From the NCBI GenBank assembly GCA_025559845.1, contig CP048470.1, forward strand, positions 658,001 through 722,000: a stretch of DNA of 64,000 bases. The letters are read 5' to 3'. This document shows positions 43,591 through 51,856 of the stretch, in pieces (positions within the stretch are counted from its first letter, which is position 1; each line of letters begins with the position of its first letter). The stretch comes from Agrobacterium tumefaciens. Its GTDB lineage: Bacteria; Pseudomonadota; Alphaproteobacteria; Rhizobiales; Rhizobiaceae. A model generated the notes under the pieces. The model did not search any database. It was not told where the DNA came from and saw nothing but the letters and a program-made list of their open reading frames with translations. The position numbers and the translations under genes were made by a program.

Positions 43591-45645
43591 ATGGCATTGA
43601 GAATTGGCGTGGATTCTGGTGGTACTTTCACCGATGTCTGCCTCTTCGACGAGGCAACTGGCAAGCTCGACATCTGGAAGGTGCCGTCGACCCCTGATGA
43701 TCCTTCCCGCGGGATCGCAAACGGTGTTGCAGAGGGTCTTTCCACCGTTGGCAACACGGCCGGCAATATCGCTTTTCTAGGACATGGCACAACGGTCGCC
43801 ACCAACGCCCTGATCGAACTAAAAGGCGTTGCGACCGGGCTTATCACCACTGACGGTTTTCGCGATTTGCTTGAGATCGGTCGTCAGAAACGGCCAAGTC
43901 TCTATGATATGAACGCGGAAAAACCGGAGACGCTGGTCAGCCGCGACCGCCGACATGAGGTTCCCGAACGACTGAAAAGCGACGGTTCCCAGGATCTTGC
44001 TCTCGATGAGGCAAAACTGCGTGCTGCCGTTCGCGAACTGGCACAGGACGATGTCAAGGCAATCGCGATCTGCTTCCTTTACGGCTTCCTGAATACCGCG
44101 CATGAGCGTCGCGTGGTCGAGATGATACGCGAAGAGATGCCGGATGTTTTCATCAGCGCATCCCACGACGTTGCGCCGGAATTCCGCGAATATGAGCGCA
44201 TGTCGACGACCGTCGTGAATGCCTACCTAGGCCCCGTCATGCAGCGTTACATCGACCGTCTCAAGCAAAGACTGACTGAGCTCGGTGTACCGGTTGCGCC
44301 GCAACTGACGCAATCGAATGGCGGCGTTATCGGCTTCGACATGGCTGCGCAACTTCCGGTCCGCACCGTGCTGTCGGGCCCAAGCACCGGCGTTGTCGCG
44401 GCCCAGGCGGTTGGCAAAATGGCCGGCTTCGACAACATCATCACCTTTGATGTCGGCGGCACATCGAGCGACGTTGCACTCCTTCAGGGCGGCATTTGCA
44501 AGCTGACCGGAGAAGCCAACGTCCATGGATATCCCATCAAGGCACCGATGCTCGATATTCACACGGTCGGTGCCGGCGGCGGTTCAATCGCTTTCGTTGA
44601 CTCCGGTGGTCTTCTCAAGGTCGGCCCGCGCTCCGCAGGCGCCGATCCCGGTCCCGTCTGCTACGGACGCGGCAACACGGAAGCAACGGTGACCGATGCC
44701 AACATCGTCTTGCAAACCCTCAATCCGGTCGAAATTCTCGGCGGACGCATGAAAGTCAGGCGCGATCTCGCTGTCGAAGCAATCCAGCGCCTCGCTGACC
44801 AGCTCGGTCTTGGCCTGATGGAAACCGCACAGGGCATCATTTCCGTCGTAACGGCCAATATGGCCAAGGCCATTCGTCTGATCAGCGTGCAACGCGGCCA
44901 CGACCCGCGCGATTACGCTTTGATGGCGTTTGGCGGTGCAGGGCCACTGCATGCTGCGCGCCTCGCCAAAGAGCTGGATATGAGCCGTATCATCGTACCA
45001 CTCACCCCAGGCACGCTCTGCGCGCTTGGCCTCCTCCTCACCGATCTGCGTTCCGACTTTGCGGTGTCGCGCTTGATGAAGGTCGATGAAAGCGCCGTCG
45101 ACCCCATGGTCAGCGGCTTCAACAGCCTGGAAACGCAGGCAGCATCCTGGTTCAGCCAGGAAGGAATCGAGGCCGACCGGCAGGTCATCAATCGTACGGC
45201 CGATATGCGCTACGTCGGCCAGAACTATGAATTGCAGGTCCAGGTCCCTGCGGGACCGGTCGGTAGTGACACGCTTGAAGCGCTGGTAAAGGGTTTCGAG
45301 CAAGCGCACCTGCAGCGCTTCGGCTTTATAGCCGAGGGCGAGGCTATTCAGATTGTTACCCTGCGCCTCGAAGCCGCTGGCCTCGTCAACAAGGCCCAGT
45401 TCACACCGCAGCCGGATGCTGGCCCGGCCTGCGATGCCGCCATCATCGGCACGCGCGATGTCTATATGGACGAAGTCAGGGATTTCGTGCCCTGCCCCGT
45501 CTACACGCGTGAAAAGCTCAAGCCAGGCAACCGGATCGCCGGTCCGGCGATCGTCGAGCAGATGGACACCACAACTGTAATCTTGCCGGATATGCAGGGC
45601 GTGGTCGACCCTTACCTCAACCTCATTCTGGAGATGCGCGCATGA
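43591..45645 (+). CDS. hyuA: Hydantoinase/oxoprolinase family protein, A subunit
   Basis: 684 residues from ATG 43591, preceded by AGAGGG. The N-terminus ALRIGVDSGGTFTDVCLFDE (GVDSGGTFTD at 6-15) is the ATP-binding actin-like motif of HyuA, and FDVGGTSSDVALL near 290 is the second phosphate-binding motif. These enzymes, with HyuB, hydrolyse cyclic amides with ATP (N-methylhydantoin, 5-oxoproline, caprolactam) or carboxylate ketones. The stop overlaps HyuB's start by four bases, as normal for the heteromer. Confidence 0.93.
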   Translation: MALRIGVDSGGTFTDVCLFDEATGKLDIWKVPSTPDDPSRGIANGVAEGLSTVGNTAGNIAFLGHGTTVATNALIELKGVATGLITTDGFRDLLEIGRQKRPSLYDMNAEKPETLVSRDRRHEVPERLKSDGSQDLALDEAKLRAAVRELAQDDVKAIAICFLYGFLNTAHERRVVEMIREEMPDVFISASHDVAPEFREYERMSTTVVNAYLGPVMQRYIDRLKQRLTELGVPVAPQLTQSNGGVIGFDMAAQLPVRTVLSGPSTGVVAAQAVGKMAGFDNIITFDVGGTSSDVALLQGGICKLTGEANVHGYPIKAPMLDIHTVGAGGGSIAFVDSGGLLKVGPRSAGADPGPVCYGRGNTEATVTDANIVLQTLNPVEILGGRMKVRRDLAVEAIQRLADQLGLGLMETAQGIISVVTANMAKAIRLISVQRGHDPRDYALMAFGGAGPLHAARLAKELDMSRIIVPLTPGTLCALGLLLTDLRSDFAVSRLMKVDESAVDPMVSGFNSLETQAASWFSQEGIEADRQVINRTADMRYVGQNYELQVQVPAGPVGSDTLEALVKGFEQAHLQRFGFIAEGEAIQIVTLRLEAAGLVNKAQFTPQPDAGPACDAAIIGTRDVYMDEVRDFVPCPVYTREKLKPGNRIAGPAIVEQMDTTTVILPDMQGVVDPYLNLILEMRA

Positions 45646-47294
45646 CCAAGATCGACCCAATTACCGTCGAAGTCATCGGCAGTGCACTGACCTCGATCGT
45701 TGAGGAAATGGGAGAGGCGCTGGTCCGGGCCAGCTACTCCACCAACATCAAAGAGCGACGCGACTGCTCGACGGCCCTGTTCGACCGCAATGGCAACACC
45801 CTCTGCCAGGCTGAACACATCCCGATGCATCTCGGCAGCTTCATTGGCATCATTCCGCACATCAACAAGCGTTATCCCGCCGATGACATCAAGCCCGGCG
45901 ACGTCTTCATCGGCAACGATGCCTATGAGGGCGGCGCAACTCACCTGCCCGACATTGTTCTTGCCGAACCGATCTTCCATGGGGACACCATGGTGGGTTG
46001 GGCCGTCAACACCGCTCACCACGCCGATTTCGCCGATCGTGGTCACGCTCACATTTACCAGGAAGGCATTCGCATTCCGCCGGTGCGGCTCTACCGCGAG
46101 GGTGTCTTGCAGAAGGACCTTCAGGACCTGTTTCTTCTCAACTGCCAGGTTCCTCACGAACGCCTATCCGATCTCAGGGCGCAGATGTCGGCGAACCGTC
46201 TCTGCGTTCGCCGTATGCAGGACCTTTGCACGAAATACGGTGCATACAAGGTTCTGGCCGCGGGCGACGCGCTGCAAGATTATGCCGAGCGCAAGATGCG
46301 CGCCGGTATCGCAGCCATTCCGGATGGGACCTACTCATTTACCGACTATTTCGACAGCAATCAGTTTGCCGCGGTGATGGAGTTTAAAGTCGACATCACC
46401 GTCAAGGGCGACGCGATGCATCTGGCCTTCGACGCGCCACCCCAAGTTGCTGCCGGCCTCAACGTGATCTACACCGCCCTGCTCGCGACCTGCTACTACG
46501 CTGTCAAAGCTGTGATTGATCCAACAATCCTGCCCAATGCCGGCCTGTCTCGGCCGATCACGGTGGAAGCACCCTATGGATCGCTGCTTAACTGCAAACA
46601 TCCGGCTGCCGTCGATGGCCGCATCGCGGCGTGCCAAAGGGTCGCCGATCTCGTCCAAGGTGCCCTTGCGAAAGCCTTGCCCGGCAAGGTGACTGCAGCA
46701 GGAAATGGTGCCTGCACCGGCGCCCTCTTCACCGGCACCCGTGAAGACGGCTCGCTCTGGGTTTACCTCGAAACAATCGGTGGCGGCGCTGGCGCAAGGC
46801 CGACGGCAGATGGCCTGAGCGGCGTACACGTCCACATGACAAACACCTCCAACCTGCCCGTCGAAGCGCTGGAGCTGGAGTATCCCCTCACCCTGCTGCG
46901 CTACGAACTGGTCAACGGATCGGCCGGTGCGGGCACCTGGCGCGGCGGTATGGGCCTTCGCCGTGTCTACCGCATCGAGGCAGATTGCCGCTTCAGCGTG
47001 GAAGGTGGCCGTATCGCCGTTTATCCCTGGGGCCTCGACGGCGGCTTGCAGGCGACCGGCTCTAAGTTCGATTTCGGAAATGGCCAGAAAAACCTGCCAG
47101 GAACCGTGCAGCTCAAGGCAGGGCAAATCGTCGAATTGGTTACCCCTGGCGGTGGCGGCTACGGCGTGCCATCCGGCCGTTCTGTCGACGGCATCGAACG
47201 GGATCTGCGCGAAGGCCGTATCACAGCCGATTTTGCAGAACGTATCTACGGCTACCAAACTCAACACGAAACACATCGGGCAGCGACCGCCTGA
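45642..47294 (+). CDS. hyuB: Hydantoinase/oxoprolinase family protein, B subunit
   Basis: 550 residues, usual for HyuB. N-terminal DPITVEVIGSALTSIVEEMG and RASYSTNIKERRDCSTALFD are family marks; HAADFADRGH-like NTAHHADFADRGH near residue 120 supplies metal-binding histidines; the C-terminus has PGGGGYGVPSGR. It forms the catalytic complex with HyuA for ATP-dependent ring opening of a cyclic amide or a related reaction. No cyclic-amide-forming enzyme or N-carbamoyl amidase is seen nearby, so the substrate remains open. Confidence 0.93.
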   Translation: MTKIDPITVEVIGSALTSIVEEMGEALVRASYSTNIKERRDCSTALFDRNGNTLCQAEHIPMHLGSFIGIIPHINKRYPADDIKPGDVFIGNDAYEGGATHLPDIVLAEPIFHGDTMVGWAVNTAHHADFADRGHAHIYQEGIRIPPVRLYREGVLQKDLQDLFLLNCQVPHERLSDLRAQMSANRLCVRRMQDLCTKYGAYKVLAAGDALQDYAERKMRAGIAAIPDGTYSFTDYFDSNQFAAVMEFKVDITVKGDAMHLAFDAPPQVAAGLNVIYTALLATCYYAVKAVIDPTILPNAGLSRPITVEAPYGSLLNCKHPAAVDGRIAACQRVADLVQGALAKALPGKVTAAGNGACTGALFTGTREDGSLWVYLETIGGGAGARPTADGLSGVHVHMTNTSNLPVEALELEYPLTLLRYELVNGSAGAGTWRGGMGLRRVYRIEADCRFSVEGGRIAVYPWGLDGGLQATGSKFDFGNGQKNLPGTVQLKAGQIVELVTPGGGGYGVPSGRSVDGIERDLREGRITADFAERIYGYQTQHETHRAATA

Positions 47295-47331
47295 TTGTCG
47301 AACACCACTCGAAAATGGAAGGAATTCAAAC

Positions 47332-47754
47332 GTGGTCAAGGTAACGAAAGTCAAGTCGGGCAGCCTTTACGAAGAGAAGGAAAGCTACTCACGCGTCGTG
47401 GCGGTGGACAATTGGGTATTCGTCTCAAATACGGCTGGCCGCAATTATAAAACCCGTGAGATGTCGACTGATCCCGTAGAACAGGCAAAGCAGTGCTTTC
47501 ACAACATCGAAGGCGCGCTGGCCTCCGTGGGAGCAACACTCGCTGACGTCGTACGCTCGCGGGTCGTCATCCCGAACGTGGACGATGCCCCGTCTGTGAT
47601 GGCCTATGTCGGTGAAAAATTCCGTGGCATCGATCCATGCAGCACAGTTACATGCCCTCCGCTTGGAGGTCCTGATTTCCGCGTCGAGATCGAAGTGACC
47701 GCATATAAGGGTGTCGGTGCGGCCGGCTCCGAATATATCAACGTAAGCCTCTAA
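47332..47754 (+). CDS. Rid (YjgF/YER057c) family protein lacking the RidA arginine
   Basis: 140 residues from GTG 47332, preceded by AAGGAA; longer readings run back into hyuB in another frame. The Rid fold is seen in YSRVVAVDNWVFVSNTAGRN, FHNIEGALASVGATLADVVR and DFRVEIEVTAYKG. At the position of the RidA catalytic arginine (PARS) it has DPCSTVTC, so Arg is replaced (Ser104). It is therefore probably not a 2-aminoacrylate deaminase but a member of another Rid subgroup common in catabolic operons. It is followed by a terminator. Confidence 0.86.
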   Translation: MVKVTKVKSGSLYEEKESYSRVVAVDNWVFVSNTAGRNYKTREMSTDPVEQAKQCFHNIEGALASVGATLADVVRSRVVIPNVDDAPSVMAYVGEKFRGIDPCSTVTCPPLGGPDFRVEIEVTAYKGVGAAGSEYINVSL

Positions 47755-47761
47755 AAAAAGC

Positions 47762-47790
47762 ACCGGCCAGTCCCAGACAGGCTGGCCGGT
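47762..47790. terminator. Terminator after the Rid gene
   Basis: Nine-base arms ACCGGCCAG (47762-47770) and CTGGCCGGT (47782-47790), with A-run on the left (47754-47760) and ACTTTA on the right. It ends the SDR-hydantoinase-Rid operon, perhaps incompletely, and works in both directions by shape. Confidence 0.7.
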
Positions 47791-47883
47791 ACTTTAGAGC
47801 ATCCTTGAGTTGAGCCATCAGCTTTCAGTTTTCTCACCCTGTCTGTAAGATGCGCCGAAACCGATAAATTCGAGGACTTTCTT

Positions 47884-48714
47884 TTGGCCGATACCAATCC
47901 CATCCCGGTAGACGATTTCCTGCCAGCGGAACGGCGTGAAAAAATCATGGAGTGGTTCGCGGCCAATCAGGTGGCGTCGAGCCAGGAACTCGCCAAACGC
48001 CTTAACACGTCGATTTCCACAATTCGGCGCGACCTGGACTACCTGGCGACACAGGGCATTGTTCGCCGAACCCATGGCGGGGCCGTGCGTGTTCGCCGCA
48101 ACACAACATATGAGCCGCTTGTTGAAGAGGCTCGCCAGACGTCTGTTGAAGAAAAACGGGCCATTGCTGCTGCAGCCGCCAAGGTATTGCAGCCCGAGCA
48201 AAGCATTCTGATCGATTCCCGCTCGACACTTCATCAGTTTGCCTATGCTGTTGCCGACCTGACGATACCGCTGACCGTTGTGACCAACGATGTCCACGTC
48301 GCCTTTATTCTTGCCAACAAACCCCACATCAAACTTGTTGTGCCTGGTGGCATCTGTCGCCCCGGCGCCTATTCGCTACTGGGAGAAACCGGCATCAACT
48401 TCGTCCGCGAACTCCGCTGCGACCACTTTTTCCTTTCCTCGCAGGCCGTCGACACCGAATGTGTCAGCGACACTTCACTGGAACTGGTTCAGCTTCAAAA
48501 GGCGATGATTGAAGCAGCTGCAGAGACTACGCTTCTCGTCGACAGCAGCAAGTTTGGCAGCCGGACGATTTACCGCACGGCTCCCATCGAGAGCCTCACC
48601 CGTATTATCACCGACGAAGGCCTCGATCCCGAAGAGAGAGCCAGATATTCCCTCCTTGTACCGCAACTCGTGATCGCGCCTTATCTGGATGAGCCACAGG
48701 AGGAAACCGAATGA
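47884..48714 (+). CDS. DeoR family transcriptional regulator
   Basis: 276 residues from a TTG at 47884 preceded by GAGGA; the first in-frame ATG would cut into the DNA-binding domain. N-terminal helix-turn-helix: RREKIMEWFAANQVASSQEL and STIRRDLDYLATQGIVRRTHGGA (about 17-65). The C-terminal DeoR effector domain carries DSRSTLHQFA near 113 and LLVDSSKFG near 218, the phosphate-binding sort of motifs seen in regulators that sense phosphorylated sugars or related compounds. It lies downstream of the hydantoinase operon and 43 bases before the LacI gene. Confidence 0.9.
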   Translation: MADTNPIPVDDFLPAERREKIMEWFAANQVASSQELAKRLNTSISTIRRDLDYLATQGIVRRTHGGAVRVRRNTTYEPLVEEARQTSVEEKRAIAAAAAKVLQPEQSILIDSRSTLHQFAYAVADLTIPLTVVTNDVHVAFILANKPHIKLVVPGGICRPGAYSLLGETGINFVRELRCDHFFLSSQAVDTECVSDTSLELVQLQKAMIEAAAETTLLVDSSKFGSRTIYRTAPIESLTRIITDEGLDPEERARYSLLVPQLVIAPYLDEPQEETE

Positions 48715-48757
48715 GAGTTCCTAAATCCAAGACTGCGACTGAAGCATCGTGAAGGGT

Positions 48758-49786
48758 ATGGAAACTCAAAAAGAACGGCCCGCAGCGGCGATCACGATCG
48801 TCGACATCGCGCGACTGGCTGGCGTCAATCCTTCCACGGTGAGCCGAGCATTGGCGGGTTCTGAAGCAGTTACAGAACAGACCCGCAAGCGAATTCGCGA
48901 GATCGCGCAGGCCAATGGCTACGTTGCCAATCACAACGCCCGGCGCTTGAGATCGCGCAAGGCTGGTCAGGTCCTTGTTATGCTGCCCAACATCGCCGCC
49001 TTCTCGCACCCTCAGATCATTTCGGGGATCGAGGATGCGCTGGAAGAACACGGCATCGGTGTTATCGTCGGAAGCACGAAGGGAAATGCCGAGCGCGAAA
49101 CCGCGCTCGCCGAGCAACTCGTCACCGGAGCAGCAGATGGTGTTATCGTCCTCACGGGACGAATTCCTGAAAGCATATCGGCGTCTCCGCACTATCGACA
49201 CCGCATCATTGCTATTTCACGTCCTGTCGACACCGCGGATGTCGCCTTCGTGGGGATCGACGACAGGCAGGCCGCATATGATGCGACCCAGCACCTCCTC
49301 TCGCTCGGCAAATCGGAGATCGTTCATTTGAGCGGTCCAAGCGATAGCCCGATCTTCTCCGCACGCGCCAGAGGATACACCGATGCGATGACTGAAGCGG
49401 GTTTGGCAGACAGGGTGGAAGTCATCCATCTCCCCACATTCACGATCGATGCCGGTCGTGCCGCAATGCAGCAATTGCGTTCAAGACAAGCGCCTCTCAA
49501 CGCGATCCTCTGTGCAAGTGACGAACTTGCTTTCGGAGCAATCCAGGTCGCGAAGGAACTGGGAATCAGGGTCCCAGAGGATGTCGCATTCGTCGGTTTC
49601 GACGACCATCCTGTCAGCGGCGCCTTCACGCCGCCTCTTACCACAATCAAGATACCCCGCCATTCGCTTGGTTACACCGGTGCGAAAGCCCTGATGCAGC
49701 ATCTGGAAGACGGCAACGTTTCCTCAACCACAGAGTATCTTCCTCATACGCTTTGCATAAGAGAAAGCTGCGGCTCGAAACAGTGA
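48758..49786 (+). CDS. LacI family transcriptional regulator
   Basis: 342 residues from ATG 48758; a GTG three codons earlier is an alternative. The N-terminal domain ITIVDIARLAGVNPSTVSRA and RKRIREIAQANGYVANHNARRL is the LacI helix-turn-helix plus hinge. The periplasmic-binding-like ligand domain includes VMLPNIAAFSHPQIISGIED, GVIVLTGRIPE and AILCASDELAFGAIQVAKEL, ending with the PLTTIKIP segment. It is the most likely binder of the CG-centred palindromes at 41347-41474. A second sugar- or nucleoside-type regulator beside DeoR in one operon is unusual. Confidence 0.93.
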   Translation: METQKERPAAAITIVDIARLAGVNPSTVSRALAGSEAVTEQTRKRIREIAQANGYVANHNARRLRSRKAGQVLVMLPNIAAFSHPQIISGIEDALEEHGIGVIVGSTKGNAERETALAEQLVTGAADGVIVLTGRIPESISASPHYRHRIIAISRPVDTADVAFVGIDDRQAAYDATQHLLSLGKSEIVHLSGPSDSPIFSARARGYTDAMTEAGLADRVEVIHLPTFTIDAGRAAMQQLRSRQAPLNAILCASDELAFGAIQVAKELGIRVPEDVAFVGFDDHPVSGAFTPPLTTIKIPRHSLGYTGAKALMQHLEDGNVSSTTEYLPHTLCIRESCGSKQ

Positions 49787-49825
49787 GACAATCTTATACA
49801 GCAATGTGTTTTTCCGAGCAGAAGA

Positions 49826-50740
49826 TTATCCTCGAAGCGCATCCACGAACAGCGTTCTGAACGCCTCTGCATCCACGCCCGTGACCACCGTACAATTCGG
49901 CACGCGTCCCGCAAGATGGCGCTCGCTGACTGCTGCGACCACCTGCCCAGCCGCAGCACCGCTATCGGTGTAGATAGAAACATGCGCGTCGAGCGTCTTG
50001 AAGATTTCAGGCTCCAACATATAGGCGATGGCAGCGGGATCGTGCAGGCACGGATCTTTTGAGCCGTAATGGATCAGCAAATGCGCAGCCTCTCGTGCAA
50101 CGGGCGTGTCAATTGCCTGCATCTGACGGATCATATCCTCGGTGACGGTTGCCTGACGGGTAACGTCAAGACCGAGCATCGTGATTGGGATGCCACTGTC
50201 GAAAACGATGGCGGCTGCGTGCGGGTCGACCGCGAAGTTGAATTCGGCCAAAGGCGTTGTATTGCCCGGGCAGAATGCGGCACCACCCATTATGGTAACT
50301 GCACTGACGAAATTCGGGAGGTCCGGATCGAGAAGCAGCGCCATCGCCAGATTGGTGAGCGGACCTGTCGCGCAGATGTGCAGTTGCCCTTCCTGACGTG
50401 CGATCCGCGATATCGCGTTTGCAGCATGCCCCTCGCGCAGCGCCATGCTGGCTGCAGGCAATGTGCTACCAGCAAGCCCATCTGAACCGTGCATAATCGA
50501 AACACGGCCACGTGACGCCATGATCGGCCGGGCTGCGCCTGAGTAGACGGCAATATCCTGCCGTCCACACAGTTCAAGAATACGTCTTGCGTTGTTGACG
50601 ACCGGCTCCAGTCCGACATTACCGGCAACGCAAGTGACGGCTACCATATCAAGCGCATCGGTTCGGCCGAGAGCCAGAAGCATTGCCAGCGCATCGTCGG
50701 CACCGGGATCACAGTCATAGAGGAAACGTAAAGCGGCCAT
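49826..50740 (-). CDS. Inosine-uridine preferring nucleoside hydrolase family protein
   Basis: 304 residues. The calcium/substrate motif DCDPGADD at 9-16 is diagnostic, with the conserved middle LHICATGPLTNLAMALLLDP and a MGGAAFCPGNTTPLAEFNF segment near 150. It cleaves the N-glycosidic bond of a nucleoside or related N-riboside in the cytoplasm. It begins 8 bases after the ATPase stop, so it is the last gene of the GH3-M20-ABC operon. Its presence suggests the imported compound carries, or is processed to, an N-glycoside. Confidence 0.92.
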   Translation of the reverse strand: MAALRFLYDCDPGADDALAMLLALGRTDALDMVAVTCVAGNVGLEPVVNNARRILELCGRQDIAVYSGAARPIMASRGRVSIMHGSDGLAGSTLPAASMALREGHAANAISRIARQEGQLHICATGPLTNLAMALLLDPDLPNFVSAVTIMGGAAFCPGNTTPLAEFNFAVDPHAAAIVFDSGIPITMLGLDVTRQATVTEDMIRQMQAIDTPVAREAAHLLIHYGSKDPCLHDPAAIAYMLEPEIFKTLDAHVSIYTDSGAAAGQVVAAVSERHLAGRVPNCTVVTGVDAEAFRTLFVDALRG

Positions 50741-50748
50741 GACGTGTC

Positions 50749-51807
50749 TTAGTCCTTGTCGATCAGGAAACGGGCAGCGTCAGGTGCCCAACCGAAGCGT
50801 ACTGTCGAGCCAACCTCCACGTCACCGGCCGTGGCAGGCGCACGGGCGATGATTTCCTGCTTGCCAGCATCGATAATGACACGCAGTTCCGAGCCGCCAT
50901 AGACGGTCTCGCGGACGCGTCCCTCGCACTCACCGTCACCCAGTGTGATGACTTCCGGGCGAACGACAATAGCGCCTTTCGTGCCGTCAGCCGGTGCTGT
51001 ACCAGGAATGGGCAGGATACCGATCGCCGTCTCGAGTTTGCCGGCCTTCACCGTTCCGCGAATGATTGAAGAAACCCCAATGAAATCTGCCACGAAAAGG
51101 TTCTGCGGCTCATCATACATCTGACGAGGTGTGCCGAGCTGAGCGATCTTGCCATCATTCATCAGGCAGATGCGATCGGAGAGCGCCAGTGCTTCTTGCT
51201 GATCATGGGTCACGAAAATGATCGTAGCACCGGTCTCGCGGTGAATGCGTTTGATCTCGATCTGCATGACTTCACGCAGCTTCGCGTCAAGCGCGCCGAG
51301 CGGTTCGTCCATCAGAATGATGGCAGGATCGTAGACCAGACAGCGCGCGAGCGCGACGCGCTGTTGCTGCCCGCCAGAAAGTTGCCAAGGAGAGCGCCCG
51401 GCCGCATGGGCGAGGCCAACAGTTTCGAGGGCCTTGGCAACCTTGGTATCGATCTCCGACTTTGGCAGACTACGCATTTTGAGTGCGAAACCCACATTTT
51501 CTGCCACCGTCATGTGCGGGAAGAGCGCGTAGTTCTGGAAGACGACACCGATGTCACGCTTGTTGACCGGCGCATGGGTCTGATCCTTACCGTCAATGAT
51601 GACATTACCGGATGTGGGCTCCTGCAGGCCGCAAATGAGTTGCAGCAGTGTGGTCTTGCCGGAACCGGATGGCCCAAGCAGTGTCAGAAGTTCTCCCTTA
51701 CGTACCTCGAGATTGACGTGATCAAGGGCAATGGTTTGGCCGTAACGCTTGGCGAGGCTCTGAACCTTAAGCTTGATGTCCTGAGTGGTGGCAGAAGCGG
51801 CAGACAT
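50749..51807 (-). CDS. Polyamine/opine-type ABC transporter ATP-binding protein (PotA-like)
   Basis: 352 residues from ATG 51807 (MSAASATTQD), with ribosome site AAAGGA; a longer reading overlaps the permease gene's end. Walker A GPSGSGKT at 45-52, LSGGQQQRVALAR, IILMDEPLGALDAKLRE, and a C-terminal TOBE domain (VRPEVITLGDG, TVYGGSELRVIID). This is the PotA/CysA class that serves spermidine/putrescine and related importers. It is 49 bases after the permease stop. Confidence 0.93.
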   Translation of the reverse strand: MSAASATTQDIKLKVQSLAKRYGQTIALDHVNLEVRKGELLTLLGPSGSGKTTLLQLICGLQEPTSGNVIIDGKDQTHAPVNKRDIGVVFQNYALFPHMTVAENVGFALKMRSLPKSEIDTKVAKALETVGLAHAAGRSPWQLSGGQQQRVALARCLVYDPAIILMDEPLGALDAKLREVMQIEIKRIHRETGATIIFVTHDQQEALALSDRICLMNDGKIAQLGTPRQMYDEPQNLFVADFIGVSSIIRGTVKAGKLETAIGILPIPGTAPADGTKGAIVVRPEVITLGDGECEGRVRETVYGGSELRVIIDAGKQEIIARAPATAGDVEVGSTVRFGWAPDAARFLIDKD

Positions 51808-51856
51808 ATCGAATGGAGTTCCTTTGGTCGTGATGGGGGAGGCAGACGCGCGCATG

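Noticed and set aside
44584..45660. A 358-codon minus-strand open frame
   Set aside because: It is antisense to hyuA, which has clear family motifs in its own frame.
46335..47354. A 339-codon minus-strand open frame
   Set aside because: It is antisense to hyuB and shows no recognisable fold.
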